Source: Fusobacteriaceae bacterium | Lineage (GTDB): Bacteria > Fusobacteriota > Fusobacteriia > Fusobacteriales > Fusobacteriaceae | NCBI GenBank assembly: GCA_900764925.1 | Contig: CAAFPW010000048.1 | Location: 1-27,716, forward strand | Length of the DNA: 27,716 nt | Direction: 5' to 3' | Shown: positions 1 to 8,852 of the stretch, in pieces | How positions within the stretch are numbered: position 1 is the first letter of the stretch | Layout of the letters: each line of letters begins with the position of its first letter | Position numbers and translations under genes: made by a program | Notes under the pieces: generated by a model | The model's database searches: none | What the model was told of the DNA's origin: nothing | What the model saw: only the letters and a program-made list of their open reading frames with translations

Positions 1-72
1 CTGAAACAATCCTTAGTTTTCATCTAAAATTAAATAGTTGGGCTTGAGTTTCTAATCAGATAAATTGTAATT

Positions 73-1206
73 TTAAGAACATGTATATTTTTTTAACCTA
101 TCAATAGCTTGTTGTAGAATCTCTATATTTACAGTGAGAGCAAATCTTACATACCCCTCTATTCCAAAAGATATTCCCGGAACAGCAGCTACCTCTGTTT
201 TTCTAAGTAAGTCCAAAGAGAAATCCAAAGAGTTTAAATTAGAAAGCTCAGAGTAATTAGCAAATATATAGAAAGCTCCTTTAGGTTTAACTACTTCAAA
301 TCCCAATTTTTCTAACTCTCTAGAAAAATATTCACCTCTTTTTCTATACTCTTCTGAAAGTTCCTTTCTATCTTCATATTTAGTAAGTGCGATCTCAGCT
401 CCCTTTAGAGACAGAGACATAGATGAACTTACAGTATAGAAACTTGTATTTAAGAAGTATCTTCTATACTCCTTAGGACAGATAGTATAACCTATTCTCC
501 AACCTGTCATAGAGTGAGATTTTGAAAAACCATTGACTATGATAGTCTTATCTTTGATGTTTTTAAACTCAGCAAAAGAGTGGTACTCATAAAAAGAGAG
601 AGCACTATATATCTCATCTGAGATTAGAAAAATCTCCCTACTTTCAATAAATTCTGCTATCTCTTTCATCTCTTGATAACTCATAACATTTCCTGTGGGA
701 TTACATGGGTTACTCAACAAGATAGCCTTTGTTTTAGGAGTTACATATCTTTCTAATAACTCTTTTGAAAGTTTAAAATCATTTTGACTGATATCTATAA
801 ATATGGGTTTAGCATAGCAAAGTTTTATCATTGGAGGGTATCCTGGATAGTATGGAGCTGTCATCAGTACCTCATTTTCTGGATTAAGTATAGTCCTCAA
901 GGCTGAAGATAGAGCTTCAGATGCTCCAATGTTAGTTAAAATATTCTCCTCTGTATAATCTCCACCATAGACTTTATTGTAATGATTAGCTATTAACTTT
1001 CCTATTACTCCACCTCCACCAGAGAGAGCATACTTTAATTGATGAGTTCTTCCATATTCCATAGCTTCTTCAACTAATCCCTTAGGAGTAGTTATATCAG
1101 GTTCTCCAATTGTTAAATCAATAGCATTAGGATACTTAGCAGCCTCATCTTTTAAAACTCTTATTAAAGAGTATTGTAAATTTTCAACTTCACTATTTAA
1201 TCTCAT
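73..1206 (-). CDS. patA: Aminotransferase, probable N-acetyl-LL-diaminopimelate aminotransferase (PatA-like)
   Basis: This is a 377-residue class I/II PLP aminotransferase (fold type I). Visible family residues are NPCNPTG (Asn169), the SDEIY segment (Asp197, Tyr200), the Schiff-base lysine in GFSKSH (Lys229) and the following WRIGY with Arg237. It is the last gene of the lysine operon, right after dapH. In the acetylase branch, the step after DapH is transfer of an amino group from glutamate to N-acetyl-2-amino-6-oxopimelate, so I assign that role from context; the fold alone would also fit other substrates. I chose ATG 1206 rather than GTG 1215 because AGAAGGTG is well spaced from the ATG but overlaps the GTG. 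Only 72 nt follow the stop and no terminator is visible there. Confidence 0.85.
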   Translation of the reverse strand: MRLNSEVENLQYSLIRVLKDEAAKYPNAIDLTIGEPDITTPKGLVEEAMEYGRTHQLKYALSGGGGVIGKLIANHYNKVYGGDYTEENILTNIGASEALSSALRTILNPENEVLMTAPYYPGYPPMIKLCYAKPIFIDISQNDFKLSKELLERYVTPKTKAILLSNPCNPTGNVMSYQEMKEIAEFIESREIFLISDEIYSALSFYEYHSFAEFKNIKDKTIIVNGFSKSHSMTGWRIGYTICPKEYRRYFLNTSFYTVSSSMSLSLKGAEIALTKYEDRKELSEEYRKRGEYFSRELEKLGFEVVKPKGAFYIFANYSELSNLNSLDFSLDLLRKTEVAAVPGISFGIEGYVRFALTVNIEILQQAIDRLKKYTCS

Positions 1207-1219
1207 ATTTTTCACCTTC

Positions 1220-1924
1220 TTATTTTCTCAAGTCATCAACTAGCTGTGTTTTACTAAGAGTTTTATCATCTACATTTTTTATTATTCTAGCAGGGTTTCC
1301 AGTTACCACAGCTCCAGCTGGTACATCTTCAAGAACTACAGCACCAGCTCCTACTACAGCACCAGCTCCTATTCTTACACCTTCTATGATAACAGCATTA
1401 GCTCCAACTAATACCCCATCCTCTACTATTACAGGTTTAGCTGATGGTGGTTCAATAACTCCAGCTAAAACAGCACCAGCTCCTATGTGACAATTTTTAC
1501 CAACAGTAGCTCTTCCTCCTAGAACAGCTCCCATATCAATCATACTGTTATCTCCAATAACAGCTCCTATATTTATAACAGCTCCCATCATAATGACAGC
1601 ATTATTTCCAATTGTAACCTTATCTCTTATTATAGCTCCTGGTTCTATTCTAGCATTGATATTTCTAATATCCAATGTAGGTACTCCAGAGTTTCTTCTG
1701 TCATTTTCTATATAGAAATCAGTAATACTTCCTTGATATTCAATTAATATTCTCTCAATCTCCTCATTATCTCCTATTATTATATAGGAATCCTCCCCTT
1801 TGAAAATTTTAGCTGATGTTTTTAACCCAGCCAAATTTCCATTTATATATGCTTTTACAGGGGTTTTTTTAGTCGAATTTTTTATGTATGCTATTAGTTC
1901 TTCTGCTGTATTTAAGTTACTCAT
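1220..1924 (-). CDS. dapH: Tetrahydrodipicolinate N-acetyltransferase
   Basis: The protein has 234 residues, close to Bacillus DapH. An N-terminal alpha/beta domain (about 1-85) is followed by a long run of hexapeptide repeats (about 90-205) rich in IGxGAV and GANAVI units, which form the left-handed beta helix of acyltransferases. It ends in the usual VxxGNPARII motif. DapH acetylates tetrahydrodipicolinate with acetyl-CoA, which commits the pathway to the acetylated rather than the succinylated branch or direct dehydrogenase. It lies 12 nt after dapB and is preceded by AAAGGAG. Its place between dapB and an aminotransferase supports the call strongly over other hexapeptide acetyltransferases. 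Confidence 0.93.
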   Translation of the reverse strand: MSNLNTAEELIAYIKNSTKKTPVKAYINGNLAGLKTSAKIFKGEDSYIIIGDNEEIERILIEYQGSITDFYIENDRRNSGVPTLDIRNINARIEPGAIIRDKVTIGNNAVIMMGAVINIGAVIGDNSMIDMGAVLGGRATVGKNCHIGAGAVLAGVIEPPSAKPVIVEDGVLVGANAVIIEGVRIGAGAVVGAGAVVLEDVPAGAVVTGNPARIIKNVDDKTLSKTQLVDDLRK

Positions 1925-1936
1925 CTCTTTTCTCCT

Positions 1937-2635
1937 TTAACTGTTAAAAATATCTTTCATTGTATATAGTTTAGCCTCTTTTCCTATTAGGAATTGTGCT
2001 CCTTTAATTGCTCCTTCAGCAAATATTTTTTTAGATAGGGCAGTATGTTTTAGCTCAATGATCTCATCATTTCCACAGAAAACTACTGAGTGCTCTCCAA
2101 CAATAGTTCCACCTCTAAGAGAGTGTACTCCTATCTCATTTTTTTCTCTCTTTTCCATTCCCACTCTTCCATATTTTTCTGTGATAACCTCATCTATACT
2201 ATTTTTCATTACCTCTAAAAGTGTTTTGGCTGTTCCACTAGGAGAGTCTATCTTCTTATTGTGATGTTTCTCTATTAATTCAATATCATAATTACCATAT
2301 AGTATAGGAGTAATTTTTTCTAAAACATCTTGAAGTAGGTTTATTCCTAAAGACATATTTGAAGATAGAAGGATAGGAGTATATTTACTAGCTTCTACTA
2401 TCTTTTCAAGTGTCTCTTGAGAATATCCAGTGGTAGCTATCACAAGGGGAGTTTTAGTTCTTACAGCAAACTGAAGTAGTGTATCTAACCTAGAGTAGTG
2501 TGAAAAATCTATGATTACATCTCCCTGCTCACAAGATAGCTCATCAGCAAAGCCACTTACCTGTATTCCAGAGTTTAAGCAACACTCTTTTACTATCTCT
2601 CCCATTGTTCCTGTTCCATGTATTATTACTTCCAT
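1937..2635 (-). CDS. dapB: 4-hydroxy-tetrahydrodipicolinate reductase
   Basis: This 232-residue protein reduces hydroxy-tetrahydrodipicolinate with NAD(P)H in the cytoplasm. The N-terminal Rossmann motif is GTGTMG (residues 8-13). The family signature ELIEKHHNKKIDSPSGTA contains the paired histidines, the lysine and the SGTA phosphate/dicarboxylate loop. At 232 residues it is on the short side for DapB (often 240-270), but the signatures are intact. Its ATG overlaps the end of dapA by 10 nt, and GAGGTG within dapA serves as the ribosome binding site, so translation is probably coupled. Confidence 0.95.
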   Translation of the reverse strand: MEVIIHGTGTMGEIVKECCLNSGIQVSGFADELSCEQGDVIIDFSHYSRLDTLLQFAVRTKTPLVIATTGYSQETLEKIVEASKYTPILLSSNMSLGINLLQDVLEKITPILYGNYDIELIEKHHNKKIDSPSGTAKTLLEVMKNSIDEVITEKYGRVGMEKREKNEIGVHSLRGGTIVGEHSVVFCGNDEIIELKHTALSKKIFAEGAIKGAQFLIGKEAKLYTMKDIFNS

Positions 2636-3513
2636 GCTTTCACCTCATGAGAAGAGAGTACATTGTATAACTTATTTTTATTTTCTAAGAACATCTCTCC
2701 AAGAGGAAGTCTACAAGCTCCCACTTCATATCCAAGATGGTTCATAGCCTCTTTTATAGGGATAGGATTTACTTCAATAAAAAGAGAATCCACCAAATCA
2801 TTATATTTTAATTGTAATGTCCTAGAACTATCTATATTAGCATTTAGAAAATCTACACACATATCATGTACAACTCTTGGAATGATGTTGGCAGAAACTG
2901 AGATTACCCCAATAGCTCCTAAAGACATAAGAGGTATAGTCATATCATCATTACCAGAGTATATATCTAAACTAGGAATCTCTCTAGCTATCTCTCCAGC
3001 ATATGAGATATTTCCACTAGCTTCTTTAATAGCCACAACATTTTTTAGAGTTGATAACCTTTTTAAAAGAGAGATAGAAAGATTTACCCCTGTCCTTGAA
3101 GGAACAGTATATAGAATAATAGGGCAAGTGACAGCTTCAGCTATCAATCTGTAATGCTCATATATTCCGTTTTCATTTCCTTTATTATAGTAGGGAGTGA
3201 CTACTAATATTCCATCTACTCCAAGTTCACAAGCCACTCTACTCATCTCAACAGCGTGTCTTGTATTGTTAGAACCTGTACCAGCTATCACAGGAACTCT
3301 TTTACCTACTCTAGCAACAGTGTATTTTATAATCTCTATTTTCTCCTCATCTGTAAGAGTTGCACTTTCCCCAGTTGTACCATTTATTACTATTGCATCA
3401 GTAGAGTTTTCAATATGGTAATCAATTAACTCTCCAAGTTTTTCAAAATTTACTCTATCATCTTCTGTAAATGGAGTGATCAAAGCCACTCCAGAACCTC
3501 TAAATATACTCAT
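2626..3513 (-). CDS. dapA: 4-hydroxy-tetrahydrodipicolinate synthase
   Basis: A 295-residue TIM-barrel aldolase that condenses pyruvate with aspartate semialdehyde, the branch point into lysine/DAP synthesis. Family residues are in place: NGTTGES with Thr46/Thr47, Tyr135 in LYTVPSRTG, Arg140 for substrate carboxylate binding, and the Schiff-base Lys163 in AIKEASG. The length matches the family. GGAGGGG precedes the ATG. It follows asd by 15 nt and overlaps dapB by 10 nt. Confidence 0.96.
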   Translation of the reverse strand: MSIFRGSGVALITPFTEDDRVNFEKLGELIDYHIENSTDAIVINGTTGESATLTDEEKIEIIKYTVARVGKRVPVIAGTGSNNTRHAVEMSRVACELGVDGILVVTPYYNKGNENGIYEHYRLIAEAVTCPIILYTVPSRTGVNLSISLLKRLSTLKNVVAIKEASGNISYAGEIAREIPSLDIYSGNDDMTIPLMSLGAIGVISVSANIIPRVVHDMCVDFLNANIDSSRTLQLKYNDLVDSLFIEVNPIPIKEAMNHLGYEVGACRLPLGEMFLENKNKLYNVLSSHEVKAWK

Positions 3514-3528
3514 TATTTTCCCCTCCGA

Positions 3529-4515
3529 TTATATTTTATCTCTAAAAAGTTCAGCTATTTGTACTGCGTTAGTAGCTGCTCCCTTTCTAATATTGTCAGC
3601 TACTGTCCATAGATTCAATCCATATTGAATACTGTTATCTCTTCTTACCCTTCCTACAAAAACCTCATCTTTTCCAGTAGCTTCATCAGCAAGAGGGTAG
3701 ATATTGTTATTTACTTCATCTAAAAGAATAATTCCCTCCCCTTGAGCTAACTCCTCTTTTACTTTTTCTATATCAAAATCTTTTTCTAACTCCACATTTA
3801 TAGAAACTGAGTGAGAATTTTTAACAGGAACCCTTACACATGTAGCTGTAACAGGTAGATTAGGTAATCCTAAAATTTTTCTAGTCTCATCTACCATTTT
3901 TTTCTCCTCTTTAGTATAGCCATCTTCTAAGAACACATCTATATGTGGAAGACAGTTATTGAATATAGGATGAGGATATGTTTTAGGAGGATTTCCTTTT
4001 ATTCCCTCTTCTAAATCAATAACCCCTTTATAACCTGTTCCAGAAACAGCTTGATAAGTGTTATAAACTACCCTTTTAATTCCATACTTTTCATTTAATA
4101 CTTTAAGTGGAGCCATACACTGTATAGTTGAGCAATTTGGATTTGCAATTATACCATTGTGTTTAAAAGCTTCCTCTGGGTTCACCTCTGGAACTACTAG
4201 AGGAACTTTCTCATCCATTCTCCAAGCTGATGAATTGTCTATTACTAAGATTCCCTCTTTAGCAGCAATTGGAGCGTATTTTAAACTTGTTCCTCCACCT
4301 GCTGAAAAAAGAGCTATATCTATTCCCCTACCTTTAAAACTATTTTCATTTAATTCTTCAACTGTGTACTCTTTACCTCTAAAATTTACCTTTTTACCAG
4401 CACTTCTACTACTTGCAAAAAGAAATAAGTTATCAATTCCTAAATCTCTCTCCTCTAAAACTTTTAGAAAAGTTCCTCCTACTAAACCTGTTGCTCCAAC
4501 TATTGCTATATTCAT
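3529..4515 (-). CDS. asd: Aspartate-semialdehyde dehydrogenase
   Basis: A 328-residue enzyme that reduces aspartyl phosphate to the semialdehyde with NADPH. The N-terminal GATGLVG nucleotide motif is at residues 7-13, the catalytic cysteine is Cys128 in NPNCST, and the active-site histidine is His235 in VKNSHSV. An in-frame ATG ten codons upstream (4545) would overlap the end of lysC. I chose ATG 4515 because GGGAGGA sits the right distance before it and because the protein then starts MNIAIVGATG, as in the family. The gap to lysC is 13 nt. Confidence 0.95.
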   Translation of the reverse strand: MNIAIVGATGLVGGTFLKVLEERDLGIDNLFLFASSRSAGKKVNFRGKEYTVEELNENSFKGRGIDIALFSAGGGTSLKYAPIAAKEGILVIDNSSAWRMDEKVPLVVPEVNPEEAFKHNGIIANPNCSTIQCMAPLKVLNEKYGIKRVVYNTYQAVSGTGYKGVIDLEEGIKGNPPKTYPHPIFNNCLPHIDVFLEDGYTKEEKKMVDETRKILGLPNLPVTATCVRVPVKNSHSVSINVELEKDFDIEKVKEELAQGEGIILLDEVNNNIYPLADEATGKDEVFVGRVRRDNSIQYGLNLWTVADNIRKGAATNAVQIAELFRDKI

Positions 4516-4528
4516 AAAATCTTCCTCC

Positions 4529-5731
4529 CTATAATGCAAACTCATTAGCTACTGATTCTACAGCTTTTTGTATATTTTCTCTATCTATGCTACAAGATAT
4601 ACTGATCTCTGAAGTTGTAACTTGATAAAAATTTACTCCTGCACCACTTAGTGCTGTGAAAAACTTTCCAGCAATTCCAGAGTTATTTATCATACCTACA
4701 CCAACTATGGATAACATTCCCAAATGCTCTCCAAGCTCAATATCACACTCTGTAAAGATAGATTTTACTTCATTGATAACTTGTTCTAAAAGATACTTTT
4801 CACTTGCTTGGCAACTGAAAGATATCTCTGCCCTCATATATTTATTTATATTTTGTGTGATCATATTGATATTTAACCCACAGCTATCTACAATAGAGAA
4901 TATTTTTGCTATATTTTCTGATGAAAATGGGATATTTGATATAGTTGTCATTATTATCTCTTTTGTAACACTTATACCAGTAACCAATTTTTCCTCTAAA
5001 GCTATATCTTTTTCCATAATATATGTTCCTCCCACTTCACTTAAACTTCTTCCTACAAATATTGGTATATTAAATTTTTTTCCTAGTTCTACTGCTCTTG
5101 TCTCCATTACACCTGCTCCTAAATTTGCCATCTCCATCATCTCTTCGTAAGAGATTTTTTCTAAAAATTTTGCCTTTGAATATAATCTTGGGTCTACACT
5201 ATATATTCCATCTACATCTGTATATATTCTACACTCACATTGAAGAGCCACAGATAGAGCTACTGCACTAGTGTCTGATCCCCCTCTTCCCAATGTAGTG
5301 ATATCTCCATTTTCATTTATTCCTTGAAATCCAGCTACAATTACTACATTTCCTTCCCCTAAGTAATCTTCAATCTTTTTAGCCGAAATACTTTCAATCT
5401 TATTTTTAGTATGAACACCAGAAGTCTTTATCTCAGCTTGAAATCCTGTAAGGGATATAGCTTTTTGCCCCATAGAATTTAAAGCTATAGATAGTAGAGC
5501 TACTGTCTGGTGCTCTCCAGTAGCCATAAGAGAATCTAACTCCCTCTGATTAGGAGTATCAGTTATCTCTTTAGCTAGCCCAATCAACCTATCTGTTGTT
5601 TTTCCCATAGCTGAAGCTACTACAACAATCTCATCATATGTACTCTTTAATTTTACAATATATTTTGCTATATTTTGTATTTTTTCAGTTGTGGCTACAC
5701 TAGAACCACCATATTTTAGAACTACTCTCAT
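4529..5731 (-). CDS. lysC: Aspartate kinase
   Basis: A 400-residue aspartokinase, the first enzyme of the aspartate pathway. The N-terminal kinase domain begins LKYGGSSV with Lys6, and TTLGRGGSDTSA and the YTDVDGIYSVDPR segment follow. From about residue 255 the C-terminus holds two ACT-like regulatory segments, with SIVGVGM and GVNFYQVTTSEISISCSID. It is the first gene after the lysine riboswitch, so it is controlled by lysine at the transcript level and probably also allosterically. GAGGAG precedes the ATG. Confidence 0.95.
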   Translation of the reverse strand: MRVVLKYGGSSVATTEKIQNIAKYIVKLKSTYDEIVVVASAMGKTTDRLIGLAKEITDTPNQRELDSLMATGEHQTVALLSIALNSMGQKAISLTGFQAEIKTSGVHTKNKIESISAKKIEDYLGEGNVVIVAGFQGINENGDITTLGRGGSDTSAVALSVALQCECRIYTDVDGIYSVDPRLYSKAKFLEKISYEEMMEMANLGAGVMETRAVELGKKFNIPIFVGRSLSEVGGTYIMEKDIALEEKLVTGISVTKEIIMTTISNIPFSSENIAKIFSIVDSCGLNINMITQNINKYMRAEISFSCQASEKYLLEQVINEVKSIFTECDIELGEHLGMLSIVGVGMINNSGIAGKFFTALSGAGVNFYQVTTSEISISCSIDRENIQKAVESVANEFAL

Positions 5732-5762
5732 ACCCTCTCCTCGTTAAGTAAAAAAATTTTGT

Positions 5763-5790
5763 AAAAAAAAACAGCAGAGGTTTTCTGCTG
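5763..5790 (-). terminator. Intrinsic terminator of the lysine riboswitch
   Basis: On the minus strand a 7-bp stem CAGCAGA/TCTGCTG (5784-5790 with 5772-5778) has a 5-nt loop and is followed at once by nine T residues (5763-5771). It stands between the aptamer and lysC, so it acts as a conditional attenuator for the whole operon. Confidence 0.93.
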
Positions 5791-5848
5791 GTACATATCA
5801 AAAAATAGTTACACTAAAAAATGTAAATTTTTTCTTGTTCCACAGAAA
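5782..5848 (-). promoter_or_regulatory. Antiterminator of the lysine riboswitch
   Basis: The 3' strand of aptamer helix P1 (TTTCTGTGG, 5848-5840) is complementary to the 5' side of the terminator (CCAGCAGAAA, 5791-5782): nine pairs with a single bulged G. Without lysine this pairing would disrupt the terminator. With lysine, P1 holds the same bases and the terminator forms. The complementarity is read directly; the switching is established L-box behaviour. Confidence 0.85.
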
Positions 5849-6010
5849 GCACAACATTGAATTCTCAATGACAGTTATGTAGATATTATCCACATACCCA
5901 GCAAAAATCTCCATCCAAAAGATTTTAACTTCGGCAGTTTTACCTTTCAAATTTAATCATAGCTTGGATAGCTCATAAATTCTACTCTTATCAACTGCGC
6001 CTCAATCTGT
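5840..6010 (-). promoter_or_regulatory. Lysine riboswitch (L-box) aptamer
   Basis: Read on the minus strand, conserved L-box elements occur in order: AGGCGC (6002-5997), AGAGTA shortly after, GCCGAAG (5935-5929), GCTGGGT followed by a stem, and ACTGTC, closing with GTGGAAC. Helix P1 can form between ACAGA (6010-6006) and TCTGT (5846-5842). It precedes lysC with a terminator in between. The family is known to shut off lysine synthesis when lysine is abundant. Confidence 0.95.
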
Positions 6011-6027
6011 TTTATTAACTTGAAGGT

Positions 6028-6033
6028 ATTTTA
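6028..6033 (-). promoter_or_regulatory. Candidate -10 for the lysine operon
   Basis: TAAAAT on the minus strand lies about 18 nt before the aptamer start, the right distance for transcription to begin just ahead of the riboswitch. No good -35 is visible in the very AT-rich sequence upstream, so this is tentative. Confidence 0.3.
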
Positions 6034-6093
6034 CTTTAAATTTTAAAAAAATAAAAATATAAAAAATAAATATTAAACATTTTAAAAATATAT

Positions 6094-6122
6094 TTTACTT
6101 TTTTAACTAGTTGGAATAAAAT
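6094..6122 (+). promoter_or_regulatory. Candidate promoter of the M20 amidohydrolase gene
   Basis: TTTACT (6094-6099), a 17-nt spacer and TAAAAT (6117-6122) match the -35/-10 consensus at 4/6 and 5/6. The predicted start near 6130 gives a short leader to the GGAGGT at 6158-6163. The AT-rich background weakens the call. Confidence 0.45.
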
Positions 6123-6166
6123 AACACAAAAACTGAAATTATAAAGTGGAATTTTTGGGAGGTAAG

Positions 6167-7351
6167 ATGAGTTTAGAAAAAATAATGAGCGATATAGAAA
6201 ATAGTAACCAATGGTTTATAGATGCAAGACGTGAGTTACATAAGATACCTGAGTTGGATTTTGAACTACCAAAGACTACAAAATATGTAACATCACTTTT
6301 AGATGAGATGAATATCCCATATAAAACAGGGATAGGAAGATCAGGAATAGTTGCTGAAATAAAGGGAAATAATAGCGATGTAACTATTGCTCTAAGAGCT
6401 GATATGGATGCTTTACCTATCTTAGAGTGTGGAAATAAGGAGTATGGATCTACTATAACTGGACATATGCATGCCTGTGGACATGATGTACATACAGCTA
6501 TTCTATTGGGGGTTGGAAAGATTTTATCTGAAAATAGAGAGGAATTGCCATGTAATGTGAGACTTATATTCCAACCAGCTGAGGAAACATCAGGAGGAGC
6601 TCTCCCTATGATAGAGGATGGATGCTTAGAGGGAGTAGATGCAATATTTGGTTTACATGTTGATCCTACAATAGAGTGTGGGGTAGTTGGAATAAAATAT
6701 GGAGCTTATTGTGCTTCATCTACTGATGTTGTGATAGAGATAGAGGGAAAAAGTTGTCATGGAGCTTATCCTAGTCAAGGGATAGACGCCATTGTTACAG
6801 CTTGTGGTATAGTTACAACTCTTCAAAGTGTAATAAGTAGAAATGTTGATTCAAGAGATTCAGCTGTACTTAGTTTTGGAAAGATAATTGGAGGAGAGAA
6901 GGAGAATATCGTTGCTCAAAAAGTTACTCTTTCAGGAACTTTGAGAACACTTTCAAATGAGATAAAAAATAAAGTTAAAGAGAGAGTAGCTGAGATGGTA
7001 GAGTGTGGAGCTAAAGGGTATGGTGCAACAGGAAAGGTAACATTTACTGATGGATATACAGCTCTAATAAATCATGATGATTATATTGATATTATCAAGA
7101 AAAATTCAATAGAAATACTTGGAGAAAAAGGAATATATGAGAAAAAATTAGCTAATATGGGAGTAGAGGACTTTGCATATTTTGTGGAAAAAGTTCCTGG
7201 AGCATTTTTTAACTTAGGTGTGGCAAATAGTTCTAAAGGAATTACAGCCCCTCTTCATAATGATAAATTTGATATAGATGAGGAGAGTTTAAAAATAGGA
7301 GTTAAATTACAAGTATTAAATATACTATCAGCCTATGATAAATTAAAATAA
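6167..7351 (+). CDS. M20 family amidohydrolase, probable N-acetyldiaminopimelate deacetylase
   Basis: A 394-residue M20D metallopeptidase/amidohydrolase. It begins the family pattern at RRELHKIPELDF and carries RADMDALP (about 78-84), MHACGHDVH with Cys104 and His106, the PAEE pair (Glu139/Glu140), GLHVDP with His164 and a C-terminal PLHNDKF histidine. Relatives deacetylate N-acetyl-amino acids, hippurate or N-acetyl-DAP. It is divergent from a lysine operon that makes N-acetyl-LL-DAP but has no deacetylase of its own, so I infer N-acetyl-DAP deacetylase (the YkuR/DapL role). Its specificity cannot be read from motifs. ATG 6167 is preferred over GTG 6146 because GGGAGGT precedes it, though only 3-4 nt away. 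It has no riboswitch of its own. Confidence 0.8.
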   Translation: MSLEKIMSDIENSNQWFIDARRELHKIPELDFELPKTTKYVTSLLDEMNIPYKTGIGRSGIVAEIKGNNSDVTIALRADMDALPILECGNKEYGSTITGHMHACGHDVHTAILLGVGKILSENREELPCNVRLIFQPAEETSGGALPMIEDGCLEGVDAIFGLHVDPTIECGVVGIKYGAYCASSTDVVIEIEGKSCHGAYPSQGIDAIVTACGIVTTLQSVISRNVDSRDSAVLSFGKIIGGEKENIVAQKVTLSGTLRTLSNEIKNKVKERVAEMVECGAKGYGATGKVTFTDGYTALINHDDYIDIIKKNSIEILGEKGIYEKKLANMGVEDFAYFVEKVPGAFFNLGVANSSKGITAPLHNDKFDIDEESLKIGVKLQVLNILSAYDKLK

Positions 7352-7373
7352 ATAATTTTATATCACATAAGAT

Positions 7374-7418
7374 AAAAGGAGAAAATTTTACTGATTGAAG
7401 TAAACTTTCTCCTTTTTT
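7374..7418. terminator. Bidirectional terminator between convergent genes
   Basis: AAAGGAGAAA (7375-7384) pairs with TTTCTCCTTT (7406-7415), and TTTACT with AGTAAA inside. A T run follows on the plus strand and an A run precedes it, so it can terminate both the amidohydrolase and the aminopeptidase transcripts. Confidence 0.85.
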
Positions 7419-7433
7419 ATATAGATCATTTTA

Positions 7434-8819
7434 TTATTTTGCTAAAACCTCTTCTATTTCATGAGGGTATTTAGGCATTTTTTCTCCCAATCTTCTAGCC
7501 CCATTTTCAGTTATTAAGAAATCTCCCTCATATCTCATACCACCAAATGATAGATATTTTTCAATCTCTTCATAGTTTAGATATTCAGTAAATTTGTTAG
7601 CAGCTTTCCATCTTTTTATTAATTCAGGAATAAAATAGATTCCAGGTTCAATTGTAAAAATATATCCAGGTTTTAACTTTCTGGCTAATCTCAATGATTT
7701 TAAACCAAATTGCATATCTCTAGGGAAATCTTCATATCCTACATAATTTTCTCCAAGAGCTTCCATATCATGTACATCAAGCCCTAACATATGTCCCAAT
7801 CCATGTGGGAAGAATAGAGCATGAGCTCCAGCTTTTACAGCTTCTGAGATATCCCCTTTCATAAGTCCTCTTTTTTTCATTCCCTCTGCTAAAACTTTAC
7901 AAACTTCAAGGTGTACCTCTTTATAAGTTATACCAGGTTTAACAAGCTCCTCTGCTTTTTCAAACATCTCAATCAATAGAGAGTATATATCTTTTTGAAC
8001 CTCACTAAATTTTCCAGAAACAGGGAAAGAAGTTGTCATATCTCCACAATATCCCATCTCATTTCTAGCTCCGGCATCTAAGACCACTAAGTCTCCCTCT
8101 TGTAGAGTATTTCCATGGTAGTGGTTGTGTAGTGTTTGTCCATTTCTAGTGAATATAGTGTGGAAAGATGTACTAGCATTGTATTTTGCTGCTACTCCTT
8201 CTAAGGCAGCTACAACTTCATACTCTTTCATTCCAGGTTTTACTACTCTCATAGCTTCAAGGTGCATCTCTCTTGTTATATTTACAGCTTTTTCTATCTC
8301 TTCAATCTCTAAATCAGATTTTATATTTCTTTGTTCTACAACAGCTTTGATAAGTTTTTCAGAAACTACCTTTTCAAATTCAAAAGGATTTATTTTGAAG
8401 GCTTTGCTTAGTTGCATAATTGTTTCAGCTCTATATTGTGGTAAAAATAGTAACTCTCTTTTCTCTGATAAAAGCTGATTAGCAAAAGTTTCAAATTCAG
8501 TCATTTCGATAAAGTTTTCTACTCCCACATCTTCAGCAAAAGATTTTAATAGTTTTTGTTCCCCCATCCAAACTATATCATCAAGGGTAAAATCAGTTCC
8601 AAAAATATACTCCTTATTATTATCTATGTCAATAACACCTATAAGGCTAGGAATATTCATACCAAAATAATATAAGAATGATGAATCTTGCTCAAAATGA
8701 TAATCATTTCCTCTATAATTTCTAGGAGATTCTTGATTTCCTGGTAAAATTACTACACCTGTTTTCAATATAGATTTTAATTGTTTTCTTCTTTCAATAT
8801 ATATATCCTTACTAAACAT
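7434..8819 (-). CDS. pepP: Xaa-Pro aminopeptidase (M24B)
   Basis: A 461-residue cytosolic enzyme that removes N-terminal residues preceding proline. The N-terminal aminopeptidase P domain (about 1-135) contains ESPRNYRGNDYHFEQDSSFLY. The C-terminal pita-bread domain carries the five metal ligands of the family: Asp248 in VVLDAG, Asp260 in CGDMT, His343 in HGLGH, Glu391 in TIEPGIY and Glu431 in RYEGDFLIT. Spacing and total length match E. coli AMPP. It is a single-gene unit with its own promoter and a shared terminator downstream. GGAGG lies just before the ATG. Confidence 0.93.
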   Translation of the reverse strand: MFSKDIYIERRKQLKSILKTGVVILPGNQESPRNYRGNDYHFEQDSSFLYYFGMNIPSLIGVIDIDNNKEYIFGTDFTLDDIVWMGEQKLLKSFAEDVGVENFIEMTEFETFANQLLSEKRELLFLPQYRAETIMQLSKAFKINPFEFEKVVSEKLIKAVVEQRNIKSDLEIEEIEKAVNITREMHLEAMRVVKPGMKEYEVVAALEGVAAKYNASTSFHTIFTRNGQTLHNHYHGNTLQEGDLVVLDAGARNEMGYCGDMTTSFPVSGKFSEVQKDIYSLLIEMFEKAEELVKPGITYKEVHLEVCKVLAEGMKKRGLMKGDISEAVKAGAHALFFPHGLGHMLGLDVHDMEALGENYVGYEDFPRDMQFGLKSLRLARKLKPGYIFTIEPGIYFIPELIKRWKAANKFTEYLNYEEIEKYLSFGGMRYEGDFLITENGARRLGEKMPKYPHEIEEVLAK

Positions 8820-8852
8820 CTTTTTCCTCCATAAAATTTATTAGATAATACT

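Noticed and set aside
1..72. Possible terminator or gene end left of patA
   Set aside because: No convincing stem-loop with a T run on the minus strand and no coding frame can be supported in these 72 nt.
2058..5150. Open frames on the plus strand across the lysine operon (for example 2663-3154 and 4656-5150)
   Set aside because: They lie opposite clear dap/asd/lysC genes, lack ribosome sites and family motifs, and arise from codon bias in the real frame.
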